Source of the DNA: CAYFKJ01 sp964528595
Lineage (GTDB): Bacteria; Pseudomonadota; Alphaproteobacteria; UBA2966
Direction: 5' to 3'
Assembly: GCA_964528595.1 (NCBI GenBank)
Contig: CAZGTM010000001.1
Location: forward strand, 159,819-223,818
Length of the DNA stretch: 64,000 bases
A program made the translations under genes and the position numbers. The notes beneath the pieces were generated by a model. It did not search any database and was not told the origin of the DNA. It saw nothing but the letters and a program-made list of their open reading frames with translations. Below, in pieces: positions 15,745-24,224 of this stretch (position 1 is its first letter; each line of letters begins with the position of its first letter).

Positions 15745-18158
15745 GTAGCCTCTTTCTTTGGATGAACCAGCATCATTAGCGCCGGGGCCAGGACGAAATC
15801 GGCGATCAACGCCAGTACGATGGCGGCGCCGGTGAGGATGCCGAAATCGATCAGGTTGTTGAGCGCGGCCTGGGTGAAGATGAAGAAACCGATGGCCAGC
15901 ACGATGGAGGTGACCAGCATGGCGCGGCCCGTGGTATGGAGCGTGCGGCGCACGGCTTCAGGTACATCCCCCGTCTGGTCGTAGTAGCGCCGGAAGTTGT
16001 GCATGAAGTGGATGGTGTCGTCGACGGCGAGGCCGATGGCGATGGACCCCACCAGCATGGTGAACAGGTTGAGCGGCAGGTTTGCCCACCACATGAAGCC
16101 CATGGCGACGGCGATGGGCGCCAGGTTTGGCAGCATGGCCACCAGTCCGATGCGCAGATTGCCGATCAGCAGCATCATGAGCACGGTGATGGCGGCGAAG
16201 GCGATAGCATAGCTCGCCGCCATGGACCGGATCGCGGCGTGCAGGGTGCGGCTGAACAGCGACATGGTGCCGGTCAATGTGACCTTGGCCCGCTCGCCCA
16301 GTACTTCCTTGAAGCGGTCCTCGACCTCCCGCAGCAACGGCACGTAAGCCAGCGTGTCACGCCAGGGCACGCGAATGCTGACACGGGCGACCTGGAAGCG
16401 CGAATCGATCACGGTTTCGAGGTCGTCCGATCCGGTGTTTTCGAACAACAAAAACTCCTGAGGGATGAGCCGCTGGTTGTCGGGCACGGCGTAGTATTTG
16501 GACTGGTTGTCGTGCAGCGCCTGATGGATCTCCTTCAGGATGTCGACCACCGACGTCACCTTGCCGACAAACAGTCCGTCGCGGTCGTAAGCCTCGAACT
16601 CACTGCCCAGGCCCTCCAGGGCGCGCAGCAGGTCGCGGTCATAAAGCCCGTTTTCCCGGCGCGTATCGACCAGCACCTCGACCGTGATGCTGCCGCGCAG
16701 GTCGTGATCCAATTTCTTGGTGGCCTTGTAGACCGTCCACTCCTTCGGCAGCCAACTGAAAACGTCATGGGAAAACTGGAGTAGCGCGGCGCTGGCCACC
16801 GCTCCGACGATAAGAATGACGGAGGCGGCGACGATCGCTTTGGCGTGTCCGGTCGAGAACGCCACCACGCCGTCGAGAAACGCGTCGAACCGGGGCGCCG
16901 AGCGGGCGTCGGCGGCCGGCTTGGCCTTGATCGGGATGAGGGCCAGCAAGGCGGGCAGCAGGATGAGGGTATAGATCAGCGCCAACAGCACACCGACGGC
17001 GGCGAAGATGCCGAGGTGGGCGATGGGTGCGACCTCGGCGCCCGAGAAGGAGGCCAGTCCGGCAGCCGTCGTCAGACTGGTCATAACGATGGCCAGGCCG
17101 GAGTGCCCCAGGGCGTAACGCAGGGCGGCCGGCTTATCGCCCTGTTCGTTGAGGCGGCGGAAAAACATGGCGAGGATGTGAACGGCGGCGCCGACGCCGA
17201 CGGCCAGTAGGAACGACGGCAGGATTATCATCGGTATCGTCACGGCGATGCCGGCGTGGCCCATGATGCCCAGCGTGGATACCAGGGAAAGACCGACGAC
17301 GACCAACGGCAGCACCACGCCGCTGATGCGGCGGAACATGATCAGCAGGCAGATGCCGATGGTCAACACGGCCAAGCGCAGGAACAGCGCCATATCCGAT
17401 TTCAGGGCGGCCTTCAATTCCTCCATGACGGTAAGCGCGCCACCCATGTAGAGGCGAAAATCGGGCGCGCTGTGCCTGGCGACGATCTTCTTAGCCGTCG
17501 CGACGACCGCGAAATTCTGCTCGTTGGAGAGCAATGCGCGCGCTTCCCCGGGGGCCTTGTCCGCGGCACCCTCGTCATCGAAGCCCGTCAGCGCTTCGTC
17601 GGTGCCGCCGCCGCCATCGCCGGCAAAGGCGCTGATCTCGATGATGAGGGCCGTGAGAGCCGCGTCGGCCGAGACCAGGCCGTTGATGTAGAGCGGATTG
17701 GCCATGACCCTGGCTTCCAGGGCTTTGAGGTCCGTCGCCGTCCGCGGCCAGCGCTCCAACAGATCCTCGACGATCAGGCTGTCGCCCTCGCCGCGGGTGT
17801 TGCGCGCGTTGACCATGGAGGTGAGGTCGTCGAGGTTGGGGATGCGTTCCGCCAGCTCGTCGTGCAGGGCTTTCAACTTCTCCAGCGAACCGGGGCTGAA
17901 CAGGTCGTTGGGCTCGACGCCGATGATGATGATGTCGTCCCGTCCGAACTGGGCTTTGAAATCGAGATAGCGCAGCAGCGTCGGATCGTCCTGGTGGAGG
18001 AAGGCCTCGTTGGACGTATCGATGGTCAGTTTGGCAACGCCGGAGGCAAGCGCCGCCGTCAACACGATCGTCAGCGCCACGGCGGCAAATCGGAACCGCC
18101 AGAGTCCGTCGGCCAGAACCTCGAATCCGTCTTCGATGCGGTCGCGGATGTTAGTCAT
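15741..18158 (-). CDS. MMPL/RND-family membrane transporter
   Basis: An 805-residue RND-superfamily permease of the MMPL type. It has an N-terminal membrane helix, a periplasmic domain, five or six helices around residues 210-380, then the same arrangement repeated, with a second helix cluster at the C-terminus (12 predicted segments). It carries the family blocks TIDTSNEAFL and, in the second helix cluster, GSIAIGLAVDDTIHFMHNFRR. The start at ATG 18156-18158 overlaps the tetR stop by 8 bases; the frame is open further up but lies in tetR. Relatives move lipids such as hopanoids (HpnN) or mycolates. Located between tetR and a LolA-like gene, it is probably the inner-membrane part of a lipid-type export system. 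Confidence 0.88.
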   Translation of the reverse strand: MTNIRDRIEDGFEVLADGLWRFRFAAVALTIVLTAALASGVAKLTIDTSNEAFLHQDDPTLLRYLDFKAQFGRDDIIIIGVEPNDLFSPGSLEKLKALHDELAERIPNLDDLTSMVNARNTRGEGDSLIVEDLLERWPRTATDLKALEARVMANPLYINGLVSADAALTALIIEISAFAGDGGGGTDEALTGFDDEGAADKAPGEARALLSNEQNFAVVATAKKIVARHSAPDFRLYMGGALTVMEELKAALKSDMALFLRLAVLTIGICLLIMFRRISGVVLPLVVVGLSLVSTLGIMGHAGIAVTIPMIILPSFLLAVGVGAAVHILAMFFRRLNEQGDKPAALRYALGHSGLAIVMTSLTTAAGLASFSGAEVAPIAHLGIFAAVGVLLALIYTLILLPALLALIPIKAKPAADARSAPRFDAFLDGVVAFSTGHAKAIVAASVILIVGAVASAALLQFSHDVFSWLPKEWTVYKATKKLDHDLRGSITVEVLVDTRRENGLYDRDLLRALEGLGSEFEAYDRDGLFVGKVTSVVDILKEIHQALHDNQSKYYAVPDNQRLIPQEFLLFENTGSDDLETVIDSRFQVARVSIRVPWRDTLAYVPLLREVEDRFKEVLGERAKVTLTGTMSLFSRTLHAAIRSMAASYAIAFAAITVLMMLLIGNLRIGLVAMLPNLAPIAVAMGFMWWANLPLNLFTMLVGSIAIGLAVDDTIHFMHNFRRYYDQTGDVPEAVRRTLHTTGRAMLVTSIVLAIGFFIFTQAALNNLIDFGILTGAAIVLALIADFVLAPALMMLVHPKKEAT

Positions 18159-18822
18159 CCGGCGCCTCCAGGGCTTTTTCCCGCAGTCCGTTGAAGCCGT
18201 TGAGAAACAGTTCGGCGATGAGGTCCGGATAGGTCTCCGTAATGTCGGGCGACCAGCCGGGCGGCCGCGATTTTTCCAACAGGGGGCGGAACAGGTAGTG
18301 CGAGGCAACCAGCGAGCCCAGCGCCGGCGCGATCACGGCCAGCGGGATGCGGCTCTGGGTTTCGGCATCCAGGTGGTCGAAAATATGCTGCTTGACCACC
18401 CCGACCAGGCGGCGTTGCCAGGCCGCCTTGAGATCGATGATCTCCGGCGTGTCGTGCGGCAGTTCGGTGAGCGTGATGATCATGCGTTCCGGTACTTCGC
18501 CGATATAGACCGCGATCGCCTTGACGGTGCGTCTGAGCCGCACCTCGATGGCTTCGCCCCCCTGCAGGTTGTTTTCCATGACTTCGACGAATGGGCCGAA
18601 GAACGAGTCCAATATGGCGCTCAGGAGGCCGGCCTTGGAGCCGAAGAAATAGTTGATCGTCGCCAGGTTGACGCCCGCTTCGCGGGCCACTTGGCGGACG
18701 CCGGTGGCAGCATAGCCCTGGCTGGCAAACAGCCGCACGGCGGTTTCGAATATCGCATTTTTGGCTGCCGGCGCATCGGCGCCTTCCGCCGGGGCGGTCG
18801 TGGGATCCGGGCTTGCGCTCAT
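18151..18822 (-). CDS. TetR/AcrR-family transcriptional regulator
   Basis: A 223-residue TetR repressor. The N-terminal helix-turn-helix runs about residues 22-68 and contains the expected pattern FASQGYAATGVRQVA and GVNLATINYFFGSKAGLL. The remainder is an all-helical ligand domain. It is the first gene of the row leading to the RND transporter, and two matching 12-base palindromes lie 31-72 bases upstream of its start, suggesting that it represses its own operon. The same sites lie before the divergent adenylate cyclase gene. The ligand is unknown; an acyl or hydrophobic molecule would fit the context. Confidence 0.93.
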   Translation of the reverse strand: MSASPDPTTAPAEGADAPAAKNAIFETAVRLFASQGYAATGVRQVAREAGVNLATINYFFGSKAGLLSAILDSFFGPFVEVMENNLQGGEAIEVRLRRTVKAIAVYIGEVPERMIITLTELPHDTPEIIDLKAAWQRRLVGVVKQHIFDHLDAETQSRIPLAVIAPALGSLVASHYLFRPLLEKSRPPGWSPDITETYPDLIAELFLNGFNGLREKALEAPDD

Positions 18823-18854
18823 ATCGCTCTCATCAGTCCGAGGTGTTTCTATAC

Positions 18855-18866
18855 AAACGATCGTTT
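18855..18866. promoter_or_regulatory. TetR operator candidate 1
   Basis: A perfect 12-base palindrome AAACGATCGTTT (18855-18866) 33 bases upstream of the tetR start. It shares the pattern AAACGNNCGTTT with the second site at 18883-18894, and the flanks are AT-rich as in a promoter. Binding by the adjacent TetR protein is inferred from position and symmetry. Confidence 0.65.
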
Positions 18867-18882
18867 AGTCAATATAATATTT

Positions 18883-18894
18883 AAACGAACGTTT
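18883..18894. promoter_or_regulatory. TetR operator candidate 2
   Basis: AAACGAACGTTT (18883-18894), symmetric except for its two central bases and matching AAACGNNCGTTT of site 1. The centres are 28 bases apart, which places them near the same helical face if the repeat is about 2.7 turns. The site is 45 bases before the first possible start of the adenylate cyclase gene. Confidence 0.6.
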
Positions 18895-18938
18895 GTCCAG
18901 ATCCGTGTAATTGAGGGAGCGATACCCTTTAGCGGAAT

Positions 18939-20048
18939 GTGTGTCTGTTACCCTATTTCGGGGCCGCTATACTCCGCGGTATCTCACAGGCTCAGGTCGT
19001 CAAACTGGAGGAGTTAGCCATATCAAGTAGATTCGCCTGGCGGCTCAAGATGTTTTTCGCGCTGGTCTTCGTGACCAGCTTCGCGGGGCCGATGTACGGC
19101 GTCCTGTTCGGCGTGCCGGATATTCTCGAACATCTCACCCAGATGGCGTTCATGAGCCTGACCGGCGGAATGATGATCTGGGGTTTTGAAATTCTATTTA
19201 TCCCAAGCCGCTACGGCGAGCCCTTCCGCCGGTTGCCCTTTTTCAGCGCCGTTATGGCCCGCGTCGTTTTTGTCGCCGTGGCGGTAACCATAAACGGACC
19301 GCTGGGAATACTGATCCTGGACGGCGTATTCAATCCGCTGGCCTCGTTTGAACTCGGCGTCAAACTCTATCTCTATGTTGCCGCCGTCGTGTTTCTGCTG
19401 TTTTCGATCACGCAGATCGTGCGGATCGTCGGTCCCCGGGTCCTGGGCAACATTCTTATCGGGCGCTACCGCAGGCCGAAGTCCGAGGAGCGCATATTCC
19501 TGTTCCTCGACATCAAGGATTCCACGCCGCTGTCGGAGAAATTGGGTGACATCGGCGTGCAGGAACTGATCGCCCGCTTCTTCTTCGACATCACTGAGCC
19601 CATCCTCGAGTGGGGCGGGGAAGTGCACCGCTACATCGGGGACGAAGTGGTCGTCACGTGGTTCATGGACCAGGGCCTGGAAAATTCCCGCTGCCTGCGT
19701 TGTTGTTTCGCCATTCAGGATCGCATCCGGCAGCGCTCGCCCCGTTACCTCGAACTGTTCGGCACGGTGCCCGAGTTCCGCATCGGTTTGCACGGCGGCC
19801 CCGTCGTTGCGGCTCAGTGCGGCGACGTCAAACAGGAAATCGTCTTCTTCGGCGACACCATCAACACGACGGCACGCATCGAGCAGTATTGCAAGGTGGC
19901 CGACCGCGACCTCCTGGTGTCGGGCGATCTCTGGGAGCGCCTGCCCAAGTCGGAGAACTGGCAGTCTGAGGTCACCGGGTCGGTCGTCCTGCGCGGCCGC
20001 CGGGAAGAAATGAAGCTCGTCCACGTCAACCGCGGAGATCCGCAATGA
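18939..20048 (+). CDS. Membrane-anchored class III adenylate/guanylate cyclase
   Basis: A membrane protein with four to five hydrophobic segments in its N-terminal half and a class III cyclase domain (about residues 180-365). The catalytic residues look complete: metal Asp in FLFLDIKDST, metal Asp in HRYIGDEVVV, and the transition-state Asn and Arg in NTTARIEQ. It should make cyclic AMP or cyclic GMP; base choice cannot be judged safely. The start is uncertain: ATG at 18939 lacks a good ribosome site; a strong GGAGGAG at 19007-19013 is followed 6 bases later only by ATA (19020, in frame); the next ATG is at 19050. Its stop overlaps the start of the SdsA-like gene. Confidence 0.86.
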   Translation: MCLLPYFGAAILRGISQAQVVKLEELAISSRFAWRLKMFFALVFVTSFAGPMYGVLFGVPDILEHLTQMAFMSLTGGMMIWGFEILFIPSRYGEPFRRLPFFSAVMARVVFVAVAVTINGPLGILILDGVFNPLASFELGVKLYLYVAAVVFLLFSITQIVRIVGPRVLGNILIGRYRRPKSEERIFLFLDIKDSTPLSEKLGDIGVQELIARFFFDITEPILEWGGEVHRYIGDEVVVTWFMDQGLENSRCLRCCFAIQDRIRQRSPRYLELFGTVPEFRIGLHGGPVVAAQCGDVKQEIVFFGDTINTTARIEQYCKVADRDLLVSGDLWERLPKSENWQSEVTGSVVLRGRREEMKLVHVNRGDPQ

Positions 20049-21760
20049 GAACGCTTGCCGCCCTGCTTTTGATCTTGCCGCTGCTGTTGGCGGGCTGCGA
20101 TGACTCCGACGCACCGGCATCGAAATCCGGCGCCAAGCCCGGCGGCGAGATCCTCAAGGCGCACAGCGCGCTGTTCGAGAAGGAAGTGTTCAACCCCGCC
20201 GACGGTATTTACGTGGCGGTCGGATACGGCCTGGCGAACTCCATCATGATCGAGGGCGACGACGGCGTGATCATAGTCGACACCATGGAGGGCAAGGCCC
20301 AGGCCAGCGAGGTCCTGGCCGCCTTCCGCAAGATCACCACCAAACCCGTCGAAGCTATCATCCTGACCCACAACCACACTGACCATATCTACGGCGCACG
20401 GGTCTTCGCCGAAGGCCGCGACGTGCCGGTCTACGCCCACAGCAGTACCGGTTTCTACATCGACAAGATCGTCAATGTGCTGGTGAATGCGATTTACGCC
20501 CGCAGCATGCGAATGTTCGGCTCGCTGCTGCCGCCGTCCGAGGTGGTCAACGCCGGCATCGGCCCGTCGCTCAACGTCGACACCACGGATCTCGGCCTGA
20601 TGCGGCCCACCGTCGTCTTCGATGACGAACTCGAGGTGGAAATCGCCGGGATCGAACTAAAACTCGTGCATGCGCCGGGCGAAACCGAAGACCAGCTATT
20701 CGTCTGGCTGCCCAAGTTGAAAGCCCTGCTGCCCGGCGACAATATCTATCAGAGCTTTCCCAACCTCTACACCATTCGCGGCACGGCCTACCGTGACGTC
20801 ATGAAGTGGGTGCGCAGCCTGGATACGATGCGGCTCCTTGAGGCGGAGGTCCTGGTGCCGTCCCACACCCGGCCCCTGACCGGGGCCAAGCGGATCGACG
20901 GCGTTCTTCTGGCCTATCGCGACGCCATCCAGTACGTCCACGACCAGACCGTGCGCGGCATCAACCGGGGGCTTGGCCCCGACGAGTTGGTGGAGTTCGT
21001 CCGGCTGCCCGACCACTTGGCGGCCCATCCCTGGCTGGTCGAGCACTACGGCACGGTGGCCTGGTCGGTGCGCTCGGTATTCTCGGGCTATTTGGGCTGG
21101 TTCGGCGGCGACGGCGCCGAGCTCGAACCGCTCAGCCCGAAGGAGAGAGCGAGCCGTCTGGCCGCGGCTTTTGAGGCGGCCGCGTCGCTGCCCGATCAGG
21201 CGCGCGCTGCGTTTGAAGCCGGCGACTATCAATGGGCGGCGGAGCTGGCCCGGCACTGGCTCACTAGCGAACCGGAGTCCGGCGACGCCAAGGACTTGTT
21301 GGCGGCTGCCCTGGAGGCAAAGGCCAAGGACCATATCAATCCCAATGCGCTGCACTGGTATCTCACCCAAGCGCGCGAGCTGCGCGGCGATCTTGAGGTG
21401 GGCAAACCGGTGACCAGCAATCTATCGGATGAAATTCTGGACACCCTCCCCATCAGCGCTTTCATGGCCGGTATGACGACACGCCTGAAGGCGGAGGACG
21501 CCTTGGAACTCGATACGGTCGTGCAGTTTGATTTCCAGGATATCGGGCGGTCCTTCACCGTCCACGTGCGGCGCGGCGTGGCGGCGCTGGCCGAGCGCGC
21601 TTCGAAGGATCCCGATGTTCGCATCAAAACCACGGCGGCGACCTGGAAGCGCCTGGCGACGCGCAAACGCAATCCCGCCATGGCCTTCGCGGCGGGCGAG
21701 GTCGAGGTCGACGGCGGCATTATCGAAGTCGTGAAATTTCTTGGCTTGTTCGAGCGTTGA
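20045..21760 (+). CDS. SdsA-like alkyl sulfatase/metallo-beta-lactamase lipoprotein
   Basis: A 571-residue predicted lipoprotein (lipobox LAGC, Cys near residue 18). The metallo-beta-lactamase zinc motif HNHTDH is near residues 109-114. The later HAPGETEDQLFVWLP, VPSHTRPLTG, the helical dimer region, and a C-terminal SCP2-like domain give the architecture of SdsA1-type alkylsulfatases, which hydrolyse alkyl sulfate esters. Length is somewhat shorter than SdsA1 (about 650). ATG overlaps the cyclase stop (ATGA), so the two are translationally coupled. The chosen start is secure. Substrate may differ from alkyl sulfates. Confidence 0.87.
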   Translation: MRTLAALLLILPLLLAGCDDSDAPASKSGAKPGGEILKAHSALFEKEVFNPADGIYVAVGYGLANSIMIEGDDGVIIVDTMEGKAQASEVLAAFRKITTKPVEAIILTHNHTDHIYGARVFAEGRDVPVYAHSSTGFYIDKIVNVLVNAIYARSMRMFGSLLPPSEVVNAGIGPSLNVDTTDLGLMRPTVVFDDELEVEIAGIELKLVHAPGETEDQLFVWLPKLKALLPGDNIYQSFPNLYTIRGTAYRDVMKWVRSLDTMRLLEAEVLVPSHTRPLTGAKRIDGVLLAYRDAIQYVHDQTVRGINRGLGPDELVEFVRLPDHLAAHPWLVEHYGTVAWSVRSVFSGYLGWFGGDGAELEPLSPKERASRLAAAFEAAASLPDQARAAFEAGDYQWAAELARHWLTSEPESGDAKDLLAAALEAKAKDHINPNALHWYLTQARELRGDLEVGKPVTSNLSDEILDTLPISAFMAGMTTRLKAEDALELDTVVQFDFQDIGRSFTVHVRRGVAALAERASKDPDVRIKTTAATWKRLATRKRNPAMAFAAGEVEVDGGIIEVVKFLGLFER

Positions 21761-21777
21761 AATGGTCCGTTACGGGG

Positions 21778-21799
21778 CAATACGCGCTTCCGCGTATTG
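21778..21799. other. Perfect 9-base-pair hairpin
   Basis: CAATACGCG (21778-21786) and CGCGTATTG (21791-21799) with a CTTC tetraloop, between the SdsA-like gene and the dienelactone-hydrolase-like gene. It lacks a following T-run, so it may slow or stabilise mRNA ends rather than act as a classical terminator. Confidence 0.5.
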
Positions 21800-21861
21800 A
21801 AGCCTTCGGACTTCACAAGGATTGTGTCAGGACATATTGGAAACGGACAGGGATCCAGCCG

Positions 21862-22701
21862 ATGAACCGTGGCGTAATTGCACTAGTCGCTTTGTTGGGA
21901 TTGATGGTGGCCGGCTGTACGCCGCCGCCGCCCGTGGCCAAAACGGTTGCCACGGTGCTCTCCGAATTGCAGCCGCATTACAGGATATTCAAACCTTCCG
22001 GCAACGGTCCGTACCCGACCGTCATCCTGATGCACGGCGCCAGCGACCGGCCCTGGTTTTCGGTCTACGAGGGGTTCGCCAAGGAATTCCAAAGCGCCGG
22101 CTATGCCGCCGTTTGGGTCGACGCCTATTCCGGCCGGGGCATCAGCGGCCACGCCATCCGCGGCGGAACGCTGTTGCCGGCTGAACGGGCCGCCGATATC
22201 TACGCCACGCTCGACTGGCTGAAGACGCAGGATTGGGTCAGACAGGACGCCATCGGCGTCGTCGGCTGGTCGCACGGCGCCGCCACGATCATGGACGCGC
22301 TGGTGCTCAGCCCGCCCGCCAGGCTGCCCCCCGGGCTGACCGACCGGCCAAATTCGAGCGCCGCAGACCTCAAGGGCGCGGTTCTGATCTATCCCTGGTG
22401 CAGCGGCTCGATCGCCGGCTTCGAACTCCTCAAGGCGGTGAAAAACGACTGGACTGCGGAGACGCCGGTGCTTGGCCTGATCGCCACCGCGGATTCGGTT
22501 ACCGATCATGCCCTGTGCCGGGACATCCTGGAGCGACACAAAGGGCAGGGCCGCCCCATAGAAATCGTCACCTTCAAGGCCGGCCACAACTTCGATATGA
22601 CGACGGACGACTACGGTAAGCCCTGGGAATCCTATGACGAGGAAATCAAGGCGCAGTCGCGCCAACAGATATTTGATTTCCTGGCACGCCGCCTGCGTTA
22701 G
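21862..22701 (+). CDS. Dienelactone-hydrolase-like lipoprotein
   Basis: A 279-residue alpha/beta hydrolase with a signal sequence and lipobox VAGC (Cys near residue 18). The nucleophile elbow is GWSHGAA; HG near LMHGASDRP forms the oxyanion region; and AGHNFDM carries the likely catalytic His. This is the dienelactone hydrolase layout (PF01738). ATG at 21862 is preferred because it opens directly onto the lipoprotein signal. It may share the transcript of the two preceding genes, 101 bases away. It ends overlapping the stop of the convergent CoA transferase. Substrate unknown. Confidence 0.8.
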   Translation: MNRGVIALVALLGLMVAGCTPPPPVAKTVATVLSELQPHYRIFKPSGNGPYPTVILMHGASDRPWFSVYEGFAKEFQSAGYAAVWVDAYSGRGISGHAIRGGTLLPAERAADIYATLDWLKTQDWVRQDAIGVVGWSHGAATIMDALVLSPPARLPPGLTDRPNSSAADLKGAVLIYPWCSGSIAGFELLKAVKNDWTAETPVLGLIATADSVTDHALCRDILERHKGQGRPIEIVTFKAGHNFDMTTDDYGKPWESYDEEIKAQSRQQIFDFLARRLR

Positions 22702-23885
22702 CCGCCCACCACGCCGTCGTCCCGCAAGGCGGTGATATCGCCCGCCGAGTAACCCGCCTCGGCCAGGATTTCATCGGTGTGCTCGCCGAGTGCGGGCGCG
22801 CCGCGGCGGTGCTCCGGTTCGGTTTCGCTGAAACGTGCGGCGTTGCGCGCCTGTTGCAGCCTGCCGGCGACCGGATGATCGCTCTCGTAGGCGATTTCGG
22901 ATGTCTTGATCTGCGGGTGATCGAGCAATTCGTTTCGGGTGAGAACGGGCGCGCAGGGCACGCCCTCGGCGTCCAGGATCTTCATCCACTCCGCCGTCGT
23001 TCTCTCCGTCAGGACGGATTGGGTCAGCGCGAGGCGGTCGTCGATGTTGATGTCGCGCAGGCGGGTATCGGCGAAGCGCGGATCCTCCAGCCATTCCGGG
23101 CGATTCAACGCGCGCGTCAATCCGGCCCATTGCGGATTGGTCATGACCGCGACGCTCATGTAACCGTCCTTGGTTTCGTAGATCAGGTCGATGAAACTGG
23201 CGGCGCGCTGCGGGCTGACGTCCTGGCCGACGTACGTTTGCGAACCCATGTCGGAGGACCAGAGGAAGGCGATGACCGAATCGAGCATCGACAGCCGGAC
23301 GTGCTGGCCTTCGCCGGTGCGGGCCCGCGCCAGCAAAGCCGCCGTAATGGCTTGCGAGGCGGTCACCGCCGTCAGCTTGTCGGGCAGGATGGTGCGCACC
23401 AGCCGTGGCCTCTGTTCGTCCGACCCGCCCTGCACGGAGGCCAGACCCGAGAGCGCCTGGACAATGGGATCGTAGACCGGGCGATCCTTGAAGGGGCCTT
23501 TCTCGCCGAAGCCGCTGATCGACACGTAGACGATGTCGGGCGCGACCTTTCTAATGTCGGCCTCTCCCACGCCTAGTCGTTCGACCACGCCGGGGCGGAA
23601 GTTCTGCACCAGGGCGTCGCAGCCGGATGCCAGCTGCTTGACCACGGCGACCCCGGCCGGGTTCTTGAGGTCGATCGTGATCGATCGCTTGTTGCGGTTG
23701 TTGTTGAGATAGACGGCCGACAGCCCGCCGCTCCGGTTGCCGGCGGCGCGCGTGAAATCGCCCTTTCCCGGTGGCTCCACCTTGATGACGTCGGCGCCCT
23801 GGTCGGCCAGAATCATGGTGCCATAGGGGCCGGAAATGACGGCGCTTAGATCAAGAATTCGAATTCCGTCGAGTGGTCCCGGCAT
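22698..23885 (-). CDS. CaiB/BaiF (class III) CoA transferase
   Basis: A 395-residue class III CoA transferase, which moves CoA between carboxylic acids through an enzyme-aspartyl anhydride. Family signatures are the start LDGIRILDLSAVISGPYGTM, ADVIKVEPPGKGD, the NRNKRSITIDL block, and the nucleophilic Asp in YDPIVQALSGLAS. ATG at 23883-23885 puts the first conserved block at the usual place. It is a single gene, with copy 2 of the 101-base repeat 32 bases upstream. The natural acid pair is unknown. Confidence 0.92.
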   Translation of the reverse strand: MPGPLDGIRILDLSAVISGPYGTMILADQGADVIKVEPPGKGDFTRAAGNRSGGLSAVYLNNNRNKRSITIDLKNPAGVAVVKQLASGCDALVQNFRPGVVERLGVGEADIRKVAPDIVYVSISGFGEKGPFKDRPVYDPIVQALSGLASVQGGSDEQRPRLVRTILPDKLTAVTASQAITAALLARARTGEGQHVRLSMLDSVIAFLWSSDMGSQTYVGQDVSPQRAASFIDLIYETKDGYMSVAVMTNPQWAGLTRALNRPEWLEDPRFADTRLRDINIDDRLALTQSVLTERTTAEWMKILDAEGVPCAPVLTRNELLDHPQIKTSEIAYESDHPVAGRLQQARNAARFSETEPEHRRGAPALGEHTDEILAEAGYSAGDITALRDDGVVGG

Positions 23886-23916
23886 GCTTCCTTTTCCGCT
23901 TCTCCTTCGGCCCTCA

Positions 23917-24017
23917 AGCGAGTCCCGTTTCAACGGATCCGCCTAGCCTCATATTTTCCAAGTAATACAATGTGTTATCGGCCCTCGGTGTTTCAAGTAA
24001 ATCTTGAAATTCCCTAG
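23917..24017 (+). repeat. 101-base structured intergenic repeat, copy 2
   Basis: This copy starts AGCGAGTCCCG and ends TTCCCTAG, with the same length and hairpins as copies 1 and 3. The 5' arm pairs CCGTT with AACGG; the 3' arm pairs GGTGTTTCAA with TTGAAATTCC, using changes that preserve pairing relative to copies 1 and 3. The final CTAG gives the TAG stop of a degraded receiver-like gene fragment on the minus strand. It lies upstream of the CoA transferase gene. Confidence 0.8.
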
Positions 24018-24201
24018 TGTACGGCACCGCCGGAAAGCCTTTTTGTCAGCGAATCCATGTTGATGGGCTTGGGCAGGACTTCGATGTTCTCCCCCCGCCG
24101 AGTTCTCTTTCCAGTACTCTGCTGCCTGATACCAAGCGTCTTTGGACTTGGCGCGATGAAGTGTCAGACTATATTGCCGTTTAATGTAAACTATCTGGAC
24201 G
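24014..24201 (-). pseudogene. Degraded receiver-domain gene fragment
   Basis: Read on the minus strand, the last 25 codons give ENIEVLPKPINMDSLTKRL and then SGGAVH and TAG; the VLPKP pattern is typical of the end of a response-regulator receiver domain. Upstream, the sensible reading (DAWYQAAEYWKENSAG) is in another frame. The two join if one base is removed from the run of six C on the plus strand at 24091-24096. No start codon, ribosome site or N-terminal receiver half exists before 24201, where the promoter of the next gene begins. It therefore looks like a truncated, frameshifted remnant. Protein identity is tentative. Confidence 0.45.
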
Positions 24202-24224
24202 AATTTTAATTACGAGGATTACGT

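Noticed and set aside
21757..21861. Longer version of the dienelactone-hydrolase-like protein starting at 21757
   Set aside because: The extra residues cover a hairpin and would place the lipoprotein signal internally; ATG 21862 opens onto it.
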